A stretch of DNA of 10,321 bases from Bifidobacteriaceae bacterium (GTDB lineage Bacteria > Actinomycetota > Actinomycetes > Actinomycetales > WQXJ01), in assembly GCA_031258055.1 (NCBI GenBank), contig JAIRNM010000307.1, forward strand, positions 1 through 10,321. The letters are read 5' to 3'. This document shows positions 1 through 6,854 of this stretch, piece by piece (within the stretch, counting starts at the first letter, position 1; each line of letters opens with the position of its first letter). The notes below the pieces were generated by a model that saw only the letters and a program-made list of their open reading frames with translations, was not told the DNA's origin and did not search any database. A program made the position numbers and the translations under genes.

Positions 1-1664
1 ACGGATTGCGCCGTCCAGATTGGCCAGAAGAAGGCTGACACGAAGAGCATCAACGTCACCGCGACTCCCACCACTAGGACCGCCATCGGCCGGCGGTAAA
101 GCCAGGTCTCATACACCACCGCGCCGAACCCGGAGTTGCCAAGCCGGCGCCACAAGGCCCGGAACACGGCGCCGCCAAACGCGGCGGGGCGGGCGGGGCC
201 GATCAGGACCCCGGCACCATAGGCCAACGCAAGCGTGACGAAGGGCACAAAGGCAACCGTGTAAAAAGTGAAAATGGTGCGCTGGGAGAAGAACAACCAG
301 GGCGCATAGCCGGCCAGATAACCGCAAAGAATGACCCAAGCCCGCCTGTCGGCCCAAACAACCGCCTGGTAAAGCACCAAGCCCAGGGCCAGCACTCCGA
401 TCCACCAGATCAGCGGATTGCCCAGGGCGGTGACGGCCTGGCTACAGGAATCCGCCCCGCAAGTCTCCGCTGTTTCGTAGAAAAACGAGGTGGGCCGCGC
501 CTGAACCAGCCACAACGCCGGACTGGACTGGGAATCGTGTGGACTGGTGAGTGATGTGTGGAAGCCCCAGGCTTCCTTGTGGTAAGCGATCAGGGAGCGT
601 AAAGCGCCGGGAAGCCAAGTTGGTCCTTCGTCGGGGTGCAGGGAAGCCCAGTCGCGGAAATAGCCGCCCTTGGATGACAACCAGCCCGCCCAGGAGGACA
701 CGTATGTGGCCAGCGCCACGGGCACAAGCAGGACGAACGCCTTCAACCCGTCGCGCCAGACGGCCGCCCAGGCCCAGGCTTTGGCTCCTGCCCGCCGCCG
801 AGCGGCCGCGTCCCAAGCGACTACCAGCAGCCCGTAAACCGCCAGAAAATACAGCCCCGACCATTTGACGCCACAGGCCAGCCCCAAGGCCACGCCCGCA
901 CCCAGCAGATACCAGCGCATCCCCAATCCCGGGCCGCCTGCTAGCGCTTGGGACTGGTAGATCGGCGCGCCAGTCGATCCGTGGCCGCTGACCAGGCGCA
1001 TTCGCCTCTCCAAGCGCCGATCCATCACCGCCCGGTCTTTGAGGATCAGCCAGAGCGCCAGCAGCGCGAACGTCATCAAGAAGATGTCAAGCAAGCCGCT
1101 GCGCGAAAGCACCAGCGCAATGCCGTCCACCGCCAATAACAGCCCCGCCAGCAGCCCGAGCGCCTGAGACTGGAACAGCCGCCAGCCAATCAGAATGGTC
1201 AGCCACACCCCCAAAGTGCCGAAGATGGCTGGTGCGAAACGCCAACCAAAGGAGGATTCCGGCCCGAACAACCACATCCCCAGGCCGATCAGCCACTTGC
1301 CGACCGGCGGATGAACCACATACGCCGCGGTGTCGAGTTGCCCCGAGAAATCCCCGGCCTCAAACAGCGGATTGGCGACATCGCCCTCCTCCCAGTTCAG
1401 CTCATAACCATTCGTCAACAGCGAATAGGCGTCCTTGACGTAATAGGTTTCATCGAACATCAGTTTATGCGGGGTGCCCAGCTTCCACAGCCGCAGCACC
1501 AACGCGAGGAGGGTTACGCCAATTGGCCCCGCCCAGCGCCCAGCCAGGGCCAACCAGTCGGCATTCCTTGCCCGATGCCGCTTAGCCGGGCCGTTCTCCC
1601 CGTACCGTCCAGCCGTCGCAGCGGCCAGGACACTCGCTGCTTGGGTGGAGGGTTGGACGGTCAC
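1..1664 (-). CDS. pmt: Polyprenol-phosphate-mannose--protein O-mannosyltransferase (GT39), 3' end beyond window
   Basis: Membrane enzyme that transfers mannose from polyprenyl-phosphate-mannose to Ser/Thr of secreted proteins during Sec export. The frame is open from a GTG at 1664 to the window edge (554 codons) and is preceded by an in-frame TAG at 1673-1671. Family signatures are visible: the catalytic-loop motif LMFDETYYVKDAYS with Asp71-Glu72, then YVVHPPVGKW at about 115-124, then many hydrophobic helices including LGLACGVKWSGLYFL. The sequence ends inside the last helix (FFWPIWTAQS), so I estimate only some 20 residues are missing; actinobacterial homologues are about 500-520 residues and this N-terminus is slightly longer. 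The first ~45 residues are Ala/Arg/Gly-rich and poorly conserved in the family, so the GTG start is the best available rather than proven. It is divergent from rsmI, as in mycobacteria. Confidence 0.93.
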   Translation of the reverse strand, partial: MTVQPSTQAASVLAAATAGRYGENGPAKRHRARNADWLALAGRWAGPIGVTLLALVLRLWKLGTPHKLMFDETYYVKDAYSLLTNGYELNWEEGDVANPLFEAGDFSGQLDTAAYVVHPPVGKWLIGLGMWLFGPESSFGWRFAPAIFGTLGVWLTILIGWRLFQSQALGLLAGLLLAVDGIALVLSRSGLLDIFLMTFALLALWLILKDRAVMDRRLERRMRLVSGHGSTGAPIYQSQALAGGPGLGMRWYLLGAGVALGLACGVKWSGLYFLAVYGLLVVAWDAAARRRAGAKAWAWAAVWRDGLKAFVLLVPVALATYVSSWAGWLSSKGGYFRDWASLHPDEGPTWLPGALRSLIAYHKEAWGFHTSLTSPHDSQSSPALWLVQARPTSFFYETAETCGADSCSQAVTALGNPLIWWIGVLALGLVLYQAVVWADRRAWVILCGYLAGYAPWLFFSQRTIFTFYTVAFVPFVTLALAYGAGVLIGPARPAAFGGAVFRALWRRLGNSGFGAVVYETWLYRRPMAVLVVGVAVTLMLFVSAFFWPIWTAQS

Positions 1665-1671
1665 AACGCCC

Positions 1672-1678
1672 TATGGTA
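1672..1678. promoter_or_regulatory. Shared symmetric -10 element of the divergent pmt/rsmI promoter
   Basis: The heptamer TATGGTA reads as TATGGT on the plus strand (1672-1677), ending 6 nt before the rsmI ATG. It reads as TACCAT on the minus strand (1678-1673), ending 8 nt before the pmt GTG. Both fit the TANNNT -10 consensus, and both start codons lie where transcription would begin, so leaderless mRNAs are plausible in both directions. A TTGGAC at 1653-1658 is only 13 bp from the plus-strand -10, too close for a normal -35, so no -35 is assigned. Confidence 0.5.
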
Positions 1679-1683
1679 CGGGT

Positions 1684-2571
1684 ATGAACTCCAAGAGCCC
1701 TGGCATTGTGCTGGTGGCCAGCCCGATCGGAAACCCGGCCGATGCCTCTGACCACCTGCGGGACTTGCTTCATTCGGCCACGCTGGTCGCCGCCGAGGAC
1801 ACTCGTCGCCTGCGGGCCCTGGCCCGCCGTCTAGAGGTCACGGTGACCGGAAAGGTTGTGTCCTTCTATGACCACAATGAACGGTCCCGCATTCCGTTGC
1901 TCCTTGCACATGCCCGCACAGGAGTGGTCGCCGTGGTCTCCGACGCCGGCACGCCGCTCCTGTCCGACCCGGGATTTCCGCTCGTCAAAGCCGCTATTGA
2001 GGCGTCTATCGAAGTGCGCTGCGCGCCTGGCCCCTCGGCCGTACTGGTGGCGCTGTCGCTGTCCGGTTTGCCGGCAGATCGGTTCGCCTTCGACGGATTC
2101 GTCCCGCGCGCGGCGCGGGCCAGGGCTGCCTGGTTGGAGCAGATCGCGGCCGAACAACGCACCGTGGTTGTGTTCGAGGCAGGGCGTCGAGTGGCTCAGA
2201 CCCTGGCTGAGGCGGCCGAGCGATTAGGGGCTGACCGACCCGGCGTGATTGCCCGCGAACTGACCAAACCCCACCAAGAACTAATCCGCGGCTCTCTGGC
2301 CGAATTGGCTGCGAGCGCCGCCGAACGCGAGTTCAAAGGTGAGGTCACTTTGGTGATCGGAGCGGCTCGGCATTTGCCGCCACACCAGGACGGCGCTGGG
2401 CTGGCGGCGCTGGTTCAGGCGGTTGACCGCCTGACCGCCGAAGGCCGCGGCCTGAAAGAAGCAGTCGCTGCGGTGGCCGCTCAACCCGGTTCAGCAGGAC
2501 AAGCGCACGTCTCAAAACGCGCCCTCTACCAGGCCGTCCTGGAGTCCGCCAACAGCAGAGAGGACCATTAG
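1684..2571 (+). CDS. rsmI: 16S rRNA (cytidine-1402-2'-O)-methyltransferase RsmI
   Basis: SAM-dependent enzyme of the tetrapyrrole (corrin/porphyrin) methylase fold that 2'-O-methylates C1402 in the ribosomal P site, acting with RsmH (N4 methylation). The 295-residue length matches the family (E. coli about 286). Visible motifs: IVLVASPIGNPAD (8-20), AAEDTRRLRAL (36-46), SFYDHNE (60-66), VVSDAGTPLLSDPG (84-97), APGPSAVL (114-121), GLPADRFAFDGFVPR (128-142) and the C-terminal FKGEVTLVIG. The ATG at 1684 is chosen because family homology starts at once. A longer open frame back to 1474 runs antisense through pmt and is rejected. There is no Shine-Dalgarno; a -10-like TATGGT ends 6 nt upstream, suggesting a leaderless start. 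One oddity is that the segment usually close to ESPHR or ESPRR reads EAGRR (165-169). Confidence 0.95.
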   Translation: MNSKSPGIVLVASPIGNPADASDHLRDLLHSATLVAAEDTRRLRALARRLEVTVTGKVVSFYDHNERSRIPLLLAHARTGVVAVVSDAGTPLLSDPGFPLVKAAIEASIEVRCAPGPSAVLVALSLSGLPADRFAFDGFVPRAARARAAWLEQIAAEQRTVVVFEAGRRVAQTLAEAAERLGADRPGVIARELTKPHQELIRGSLAELAASAAEREFKGEVTLVIGAARHLPPHQDGAGLAALVQAVDRLTAEGRGLKEAVAAVAAQPGSAGQAHVSKRALYQAVLESANSREDH

Positions 2572-2590
2572 CCCTCGACCACACCGCGAG

Positions 2591-2951
2591 TCAATCGTCG
2601 GCCACTAGGAGCGGACCTCCGGTCCGTTGCGAGCCGGGGACAAGAACAGCCGGTGAGTTCCCGAGTTCGGAGTACGACCGGCACGATTCGACCAACCGCG
2701 AAATTCGCCCCGTCACGCTCCTATAGAACCATCGGCGGTTCTCAACGGTGACGGTCGGAGCGCCAACCACAAGCACGCCGGTGCGGGTAAGCAAGTCCCT
2801 TAGGCGTGGCGCCGGAGAACCCATCCAACGGCATCGACACGTCCTCAATCACGTCTGGCTCCCGAAGCCGCAACCACCTCGGCACCTGAGCCGTGGTGTA
2901 ACGATCCAATACGAAATACCCCCGGCAGCCCGGACTGATGGCGAGTAGTCT
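2591..2951 (-). pseudogene. Frameshifted remnant of an unrecognised protein gene
   Basis: Two minus-strand frames join into one coherent protein-like sequence. The upstream frame (2951 to about 2805) reads GYFVLDRYTTAQVPRW, then REPDVIEDVSMPLDGFSGAT. The downstream frame (about 2805 to 2591) reads LRDLLTRTGVLVVGAPTVTV, then RISRLVESCRSYSELGNSPA and a TGA stop. Deleting one C near 2801-2808 joins them as SGAT-LRDLLTRTG. The upstream frame is closed by TAA at 2954-2952 with no ATG or GTG following, so the 5' end is missing too. I do not recognise the family. It is convergent with rsmI, starting 20 bp after the rsmI stop. The rest of the 2572-3072 gap holds a small hairpin, a promoter candidate and a leader. 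Confidence 0.4.
2612..2626. repeat. Small GC-rich hairpin downstream of rsmI
   Basis: A perfect 6-bp inverted repeat (CGGACC / GGTCCG) with loop TCC sits 41 bp after the rsmI stop and inside the minus-strand remnant. No T-run follows on either strand, so it is at best a weak terminator. Confidence 0.3.
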
Positions 2952-2984
2952 TTACATTCGGCTGGGCTGGACCGCCAGGGCGGA

Positions 2985-2990
2985 TAGCAT
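2985..2990 (+). promoter_or_regulatory. Candidate -10 element for the racemase/MFS/oxidase operon
   Basis: TAGCAT matches TANNNT and lies 82 nt before the racemase ATG. It would give a 5' leader of roughly 75 nt. No convincing -35 lies 16-18 bp upstream; a TTTACA at 2951-2956 is 28 bp away. Weak call, made because the operon needs a promoter in this gap. Confidence 0.25.
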
Positions 2991-3021
2991 TTTGGTTGCT
3001 GTCAGGGAGGTCCGCCACTCC

Positions 3022-3060
3022 ATGCCCAGCTTTGAGCGCGCCTCAGCCACCCAGGACTAA
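3022..3060 (+). CDS. Possible 12-codon leader peptide ahead of the racemase
   Basis: An ATG at 3022 opens MPSFERASATQD and stops with TAA at 3058-3060. An AGGGAGG Shine-Dalgarno-like run at 3004-3010 lies 11 nt upstream. The stop codon overlaps the AAGGAG ribosome binding site (3059-3064) of the racemase, the geometry expected for translational coupling or a regulatory uORF. No attenuator structure or run of one amino acid is seen, so it may be chance. Confidence 0.22.
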   Translation: MPSFERASATQD

Positions 3061-3072
3061 GGAGTCTCCCCC

Positions 3073-3795
3073 ATGGCTTTGAAACCCGCGATCGGAGTGA
3101 TCGGCGGACTGGGACCGCAGGCCTCGGCCCTGCTGTACCAACTGCTGGTGCACAAGACCAAAGACCACACAGACCTGCGCGATACGTCTGACTATCCGCG
3201 CATCGTGCTGCTGTCGACCTCCATACCCAATTACCTGTCCAGCGGCCAGGCGACCGACCCGGCCATCATGGCCCAAGTCATCGGGCTGGTCCAAGAGGAA
3301 GTCCGGCTACTGGAGACGGCCGGGTCAATTGTGGGCGGGATCGCCTGCAACACCGCCCATCTGGCGCTGGACCAACTCCAGGCGGTGACGCGCGTGCCGT
3401 TCTTATCCATCATGGATCTGGTGCGCGGGGCCGCGGCCGGGTTTGAAAGGCCGGGGCTGTTGTCAACCCGGCTCACCAAGCAGACCGGACTGTACGCGGG
3501 CGTCCATCCAAACCTGCACATCCCGAAGGATTCGGTCCTGGAACAAGCCGAGGGCTGGGTTTTCAAGCTGTTGGACGGGAAGATCACCACGGCTGACCAG
3601 GCCGCGTTCCGGGACTTCGTCGAGGATTTCCGGCGCGAGCGCGACCTCGATGCCGTGGTGCTGGGCTGCACGGAACTGCCCGTTGTCTACGGCCCCACCA
3701 CCGATCAGAGCATCATCTCAACGCTCGAGGTCCTCGCAGACGGACTGCTCGCCTTCTACTTCGGAAAGACAGGCCATGCCGATCACCAAGCGTGA
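3073..3795 (+). CDS. Aspartate/glutamate racemase family protein
   Basis: Cofactor-independent amino acid racemase of the Asp/Glu (RacX/YgeA-like) family, 240 residues, cytoplasmic. The N-terminus IGVIGGLGPQASALLYQLL (7-25) is the family's substrate-loop signature. Both catalytic cysteines are present, in GIACNTAH (Cys92) and VLGCTELP (Cys199), so a two-base racemisation is possible. A further conserved stretch is GLLSTRLTKQTGLYAG near 127-142. The start is fixed by a good AAGGAG at 3059-3064, 8 nt before the ATG. It is the first gene of a tight operon and its end overlaps the MFS gene by 20 bp. The true substrate (Asp, Glu or another amino acid) cannot be told from sequence; the family also contains broad-specificity members. 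The residue equivalent to Thr in L-Asp/L-Glu-specific YgeA is Cys here, as in classical aspartate racemases. Confidence 0.88.
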   Translation: MALKPAIGVIGGLGPQASALLYQLLVHKTKDHTDLRDTSDYPRIVLLSTSIPNYLSSGQATDPAIMAQVIGLVQEEVRLLETAGSIVGGIACNTAHLALDQLQAVTRVPFLSIMDLVRGAAAGFERPGLLSTRLTKQTGLYAGVHPNLHIPKDSVLEQAEGWVFKLLDGKITTADQAAFRDFVEDFRRERDLDAVVLGCTELPVVYGPTTDQSIISTLEVLADGLLAFYFGKTGHADHQA

Positions 3796-5224
3796 CTCCT
3801 TCCTGCTGGTCCTGACGATCATCGTCATTGAGTTTGTCAGTGGCTACCTGCAGGGCTTCTACGAGCCGCTATTACCCAAGTTCGCCTCGCTGCTGGATAT
3901 CGACGCCTCGAATCTGTCGCTGTTCAACGTGCTACCAACCGCGGTCGGGGCGCTCTTCGTGCCGTTCTTCACGCGGCTGGGGGATATTCGGGGATACCGA
4001 AAAATCCTGCGGGTCGCCATCACTGTGGTGTTCCTGGCCAGTATCGCTGTTTGGGCCGGCGTGGTTTTCGAGTCTTGGCTGCTGGTCCTATTGGGGCGGA
4101 CCTTCTTCGGGGCCGTGCCCGTCTGGTTGCCGCTGCACATCGCCCTAGTCCACGCCAAGACCGTGGGCGAACGCGCGACCAAAGCGGTCAGCGCGATTGT
4201 CGCCACCATCACAGTGGGCACAGTCTTCGGGACAGCCACCTCCGGACCGATCTATGAGGCTTTCGGCCAGTCACTGGCGGCCACCGTCTCGCTGATCCCA
4301 GCGCTGACCTTCGTGGCCGTGCTGCTGGTGCTGTTCGTCATGCCCGAATTCGTCTCCGGCGCCCATCCGCATATCGACAAACTTGGCTTCCTGCTCCTCG
4401 CGGTCGTGATGTTCCTGGCGATCTTCGGATTCGTGGAGGTGGTGGAAGGCGGACTGGCCACCGGCATCGGCGCGTTTCTGCTGGTGGCGGCCGTGGGCGT
4501 GGGGGTGGTTTGGTTCCGCTACGAGAAACGGCAGGAGCACCCGGCGATCAATGTGCGCCTGCTGCTCAGCCGTTCGATCGCGCCGCTCTATGTGGGCGCC
4601 ATTTGCATGGGCGCTGTGTTCTTCGGTTTCCTCTCCCCCATCGCCACTTACTTGGCGCACCGCCCGGAGCACGGCTTTGGCTTTGGTTTTGAGCCGATCT
4701 ACCAATCGGTGGCCCAGACGGCGATCCTGTTTTGCACCGTTGTGGCGGCGGTACTGGTCCCGTTCGTCTTGCGTCGGCTCTCGCCCCGGGCGGCTCTCGC
4801 CGCGGGGTTCGCCCTTGGCGCAGCCGGATTCGTCCAGTTCGCCTTGATTCCCGACTCGGGGCCGCAACTGGTCACCTTCATCGTGTTGATCGGCCTGGGG
4901 ATTGGCATCATCAACGCGGCCATTCCAGTGCTGATCCCGGAGCGCGCGCCGCAGGACCAGAGGGGCATAGCCACCGGTCTGTACAACTCGTCGCAGACCC
5001 TGGGCGGGGCGCTGGGCGGTGGCCTGTTCCTGTCCTTGCTCAAGATTGGCTCTTTGGAGGGGGTTGACGCCGAATCCGCGATCACCAAAGTGGGCTATAA
5101 CTGGGTTTGGTTCACCTGCGCCGCCTTCCTGCTGATCGGTTTTGTGGTGGTGGTGGCGTTTCTGGGCAAAGAGCGGGTTGTCAGCGGGTCCATCGCACGC
5201 GAGTTTGCGTCGCGGGATCAATAG
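3776..5224 (+). CDS. Major facilitator superfamily transporter, 14-helix (DHA2-like)
   Basis: Inner-membrane proton-coupled transporter, 482 residues. I count about 14 hydrophobic helices, the arrangement of the DHA2 drug/metabolite efflux group. The MFS motif A between helices 2 and 3 is RLGDIRGYRKIL (67-78). Helix 5 carries a Gly/Thr-rich stretch near TVGTVFGTATSGP, resembling the antiporter motif C position. The C-terminal half has GIATGLYNSSQTLGGALGGG, typical of the DHA2 helix 13 region. The ATG at 3776 lies inside the racemase and has GGAAAG at 3763-3768, 7 nt upstream, so translation is probably coupled. A longer open frame upstream is out of phase with the racemase and rejected. It most likely moves the substrate or product of the enzymes on either side; direction and cargo are unknown. 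Confidence 0.9.
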   Translation: MPITKRDSFLLVLTIIVIEFVSGYLQGFYEPLLPKFASLLDIDASNLSLFNVLPTAVGALFVPFFTRLGDIRGYRKILRVAITVVFLASIAVWAGVVFESWLLVLLGRTFFGAVPVWLPLHIALVHAKTVGERATKAVSAIVATITVGTVFGTATSGPIYEAFGQSLAATVSLIPALTFVAVLLVLFVMPEFVSGAHPHIDKLGFLLLAVVMFLAIFGFVEVVEGGLATGIGAFLLVAAVGVGVVWFRYEKRQEHPAINVRLLLSRSIAPLYVGAICMGAVFFGFLSPIATYLAHRPEHGFGFGFEPIYQSVAQTAILFCTVVAAVLVPFVLRRLSPRAALAAGFALGAAGFVQFALIPDSGPQLVTFIVLIGLGIGIINAAIPVLIPERAPQDQRGIATGLYNSSQTLGGALGGGLFLSLLKIGSLEGVDAESAITKVGYNWVWFTCAAFLLIGFVVVVAFLGKERVVSGSIAREFASRDQ

Positions 5225-5240
5225 TAGAAAAGGCGGAGCG

Positions 5241-6599
5241 ATGCACAAGATCGCGATCATCGGTTGCGGAGCGGCCGGGGCCGGAGCGGCTTGGCAGCTC
5301 CACAAGAGCCTGGGTGATGGTGCCGACATCACCGTGTTCGAGCGCGCCGAACATGTCGGCGGGCGGGCCTGGGACTTGACCTTCGGCGGCTGCCACATGG
5401 AGGTGGGCGGCGTGCTGTTCCACTCCACTGGGCAGATCACCAAGGAGCTGATGGAGTTCACCGGCTGCCAGGAGGCGGTGCCCTCGCTGTCCATCGACGG
5501 CAAGAACGAGACCTACGCCTTTTGGACCGACCAGGGATTCAGCGTCTTGACACGCGTCTCGTTGGCGTCCATGGCGTTCGGCATCCTGAAACACGTCGGC
5601 GCGCCGAGCGCGCTCAAGGTCACCCGCCGTGCCATCAAGATGGCCAAGCTTTACGAGGGCGTCTACGCCCAGCTGCGGGACCATGCCCCCGCCCCTACTC
5701 CAGACGATCTCTTTGGCGCCCTGGGGCTCTTGGAGCCCACCAAGATCTCGGCCACCGAGTACTTCCGGCGACTCAAGGTAAACGACCGGATGGCCCACGA
5801 CGTGGTCGAGGCGATCACCCACAACATGTACAACCAGGGGCTTGAAATGAACGCCCTAGCCTGCCTGGTCGGCCTGGCCGGGGCGGGTTTGGCGGGCGGG
5901 CATCTGTTCGTCATCGACGGCGGTAACTGGACGTTGTTCGACAAGCTGATCAAGAAGGCCGACTTGGGGCTTCGCGCGAACACCAAGGTTGACCGGATCG
6001 CGATTACTTCGACGCCCGATGCCGTGCGACCCGCCGCCTATCGGTTAGACACCGCGGGCGGTTCCGCCGGTGAGTTCGACGCTGTGATCCTGGCCGCCCC
6101 GCCCGCACTGGCCGATCTGTCGGTCGCGTTGGACGGTCGCAGTTTGCCGCTCTTAGCCCATCCCTACCAGCCGGTCCACACCACTTTGGTGATTGGGGAG
6201 CTGAACCCGGCGTACTTCGGGCGCCCGTCCGGCAAGCCCCTGCCAAGCACTATCTTTACCGCCTCAAGTGCCCCTGCGCCTTTCAAGTCAATTGGCACGA
6301 CGGGCTGGTCACCGGAGTTTGATTCGCGCATCTACAAGATCTTCAGCGCCGACCACATCATGACTGAATCGGAGCTAGACGCGATCTTCGCCACCATCCA
6401 CGATGTTCGGGTCCACGCTTGGCGCGGTGCCTACCCGGTCCTGACCCCCGGCCTGAAGCACCTCCCGTTCGAGTTGCACCCAGGATTGTATTTCGCGGGC
6501 GCCTTGGAAACCATCGCCGGTTCCATCGAGGTCGAGGCCGTCTCCGGTACCAACGCCGCCAATCTGTGCACGGAGTACCTCACCCGCCCGGCCCCCTAG
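5241..6599 (+). CDS. FAD-dependent prenylcysteine oxidase/lyase-like protein
   Basis: Predicted FAD oxidoreductase of 452 residues. The N-terminus is a Rossmann fold: IAIIGCGAAGAGAAW with Gly8, Gly10 and Gly13, then acidic Glu34 in VFERAEHVGGRA with the GGR of amine-oxidase-type flavoproteins. From memory of human PCYOX1, the C-terminal half follows that family closely: TTLVIGELN (314-322) against TTLVKGELN, IYKIFS (364-369) against VWKIFS, WRGAYP (394-399) against WLAYP, and LYFAGALETIAGSIEVEAVSG (from 416) against its LYYLNGIECAASAMEMSA. Eukaryotic members cleave the thioether of prenylcysteine to cysteine, an aldehyde and H2O2, and carry a signal peptide; this one has none, so it is cytoplasmic. 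The ATG at 5241 lies 16 bp after the MFS stop, with AAAAGG at 5228-5233. The actual substrate is unknown; a general amine-oxidase/phytoene-desaturase-like role is the alternative. Confidence 0.8.
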   Translation: MHKIAIIGCGAAGAGAAWQLHKSLGDGADITVFERAEHVGGRAWDLTFGGCHMEVGGVLFHSTGQITKELMEFTGCQEAVPSLSIDGKNETYAFWTDQGFSVLTRVSLASMAFGILKHVGAPSALKVTRRAIKMAKLYEGVYAQLRDHAPAPTPDDLFGALGLLEPTKISATEYFRRLKVNDRMAHDVVEAITHNMYNQGLEMNALACLVGLAGAGLAGGHLFVIDGGNWTLFDKLIKKADLGLRANTKVDRIAITSTPDAVRPAAYRLDTAGGSAGEFDAVILAAPPALADLSVALDGRSLPLLAHPYQPVHTTLVIGELNPAYFGRPSGKPLPSTIFTASSAPAPFKSIGTTGWSPEFDSRIYKIFSADHIMTESELDAIFATIHDVRVHAWRGAYPVLTPGLKHLPFELHPGLYFAGALETIAGSIEVEAVSGTNAANLCTEYLTRPAP

Positions 6600-6604
6600 A
6601 GGCG

Positions 6605-6655
6605 CCCCGCGAGATCTTTTCCCTCCGCCGCGCTTCAGGAAAACCTCTCGCGGGG
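6605..6655 (+). terminator. Long nested hairpin closing the operon
   Basis: Two 18-nt arms (6605-6622 and 6638-6655) pair at 16 of 18 positions: an outer CCCCGCGAGA/TCTCGCGGGG, a 2-nt internal mismatch, then TTTTCC/GGAAAA around a 15-nt loop. It begins 5 nt after the oxidase stop codon, so transcription termination or 3'-end protection is the natural reading. No T-run follows, and a second weak stem (CCGAG/CTCGG, 6659-6676) sits just after. The near symmetry means it could act in both directions or be a mobile palindrome. Confidence 0.6.
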
Positions 6656-6781
6656 ACCCCGAGAAGCAAAACTCGGCTCATTCGTCAAGGTTGCGGTGGC
6701 CTAGTGATCTAGAGCGTTGCGCCGATCGGGTCCCCGACGCTCGGCCGCAGGAGGTGCGGGAAACTCAAGACCACTGTCCCT

Positions 6782-6795
6782 GTCGGCGCGCCGAC
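6782..6795. repeat. Perfect 14-bp palindrome upstream of vapBC
   Basis: GTCGGCGCGCCGAC is fully self-complementary. Its centre lies about 66 bp upstream of the antitoxin start codon. It could be a regulator-binding site, but it is far upstream for an operator of a leaderless promoter and is GC-rich enough that chance is possible. Confidence 0.4.
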
Positions 6796-6814
6796 GTCCA
6801 AAGCCCTTTGCCGA

Positions 6815-6851
6815 ACGGTAGAAAGCGAGTCAGCTTGAAGGTAGAATTCGA
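6815..6851 (+). promoter_or_regulatory. vapBC promoter with tandem repeat (possible VapB operator)
   Basis: TAGAAT at 6842-6847 is a strong TANNNT -10 box ending 7 nt before the GTG of vapB, so the transcript is probably leaderless; the only Shine-Dalgarno-like run (GAAGG, 6837-6841) is 13 nt away. Two copies of a 14-nt direct repeat with core GGTAGAA (6815-6828 and 6838-6851) match at 11 of 14 positions, 23 bp apart, and the second contains the -10 box. Tandem sites over a promoter suit autorepression by a ribbon-helix-helix antitoxin. Confidence 0.5.
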
Positions 6852-6854
6852 CCT

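Noticed and set aside
442..864. 140-codon minus-strand open frame, and other small open frames in 1-1664
   Set aside because: They are shadows in other frames of pmt, whose own frame is open throughout and carries family motifs.
1474..1683. 70-codon N-terminal extension of rsmI
   Set aside because: It runs antisense through the clearly coding pmt 5' end, and RsmI homology begins exactly at the ATG at 1684.
3443..3775. N-terminal extension of the MFS protein
   Set aside because: It overlaps the racemase in another frame and has no transporter homology; the ATG at 3776 has a Shine-Dalgarno and begins the first helix.
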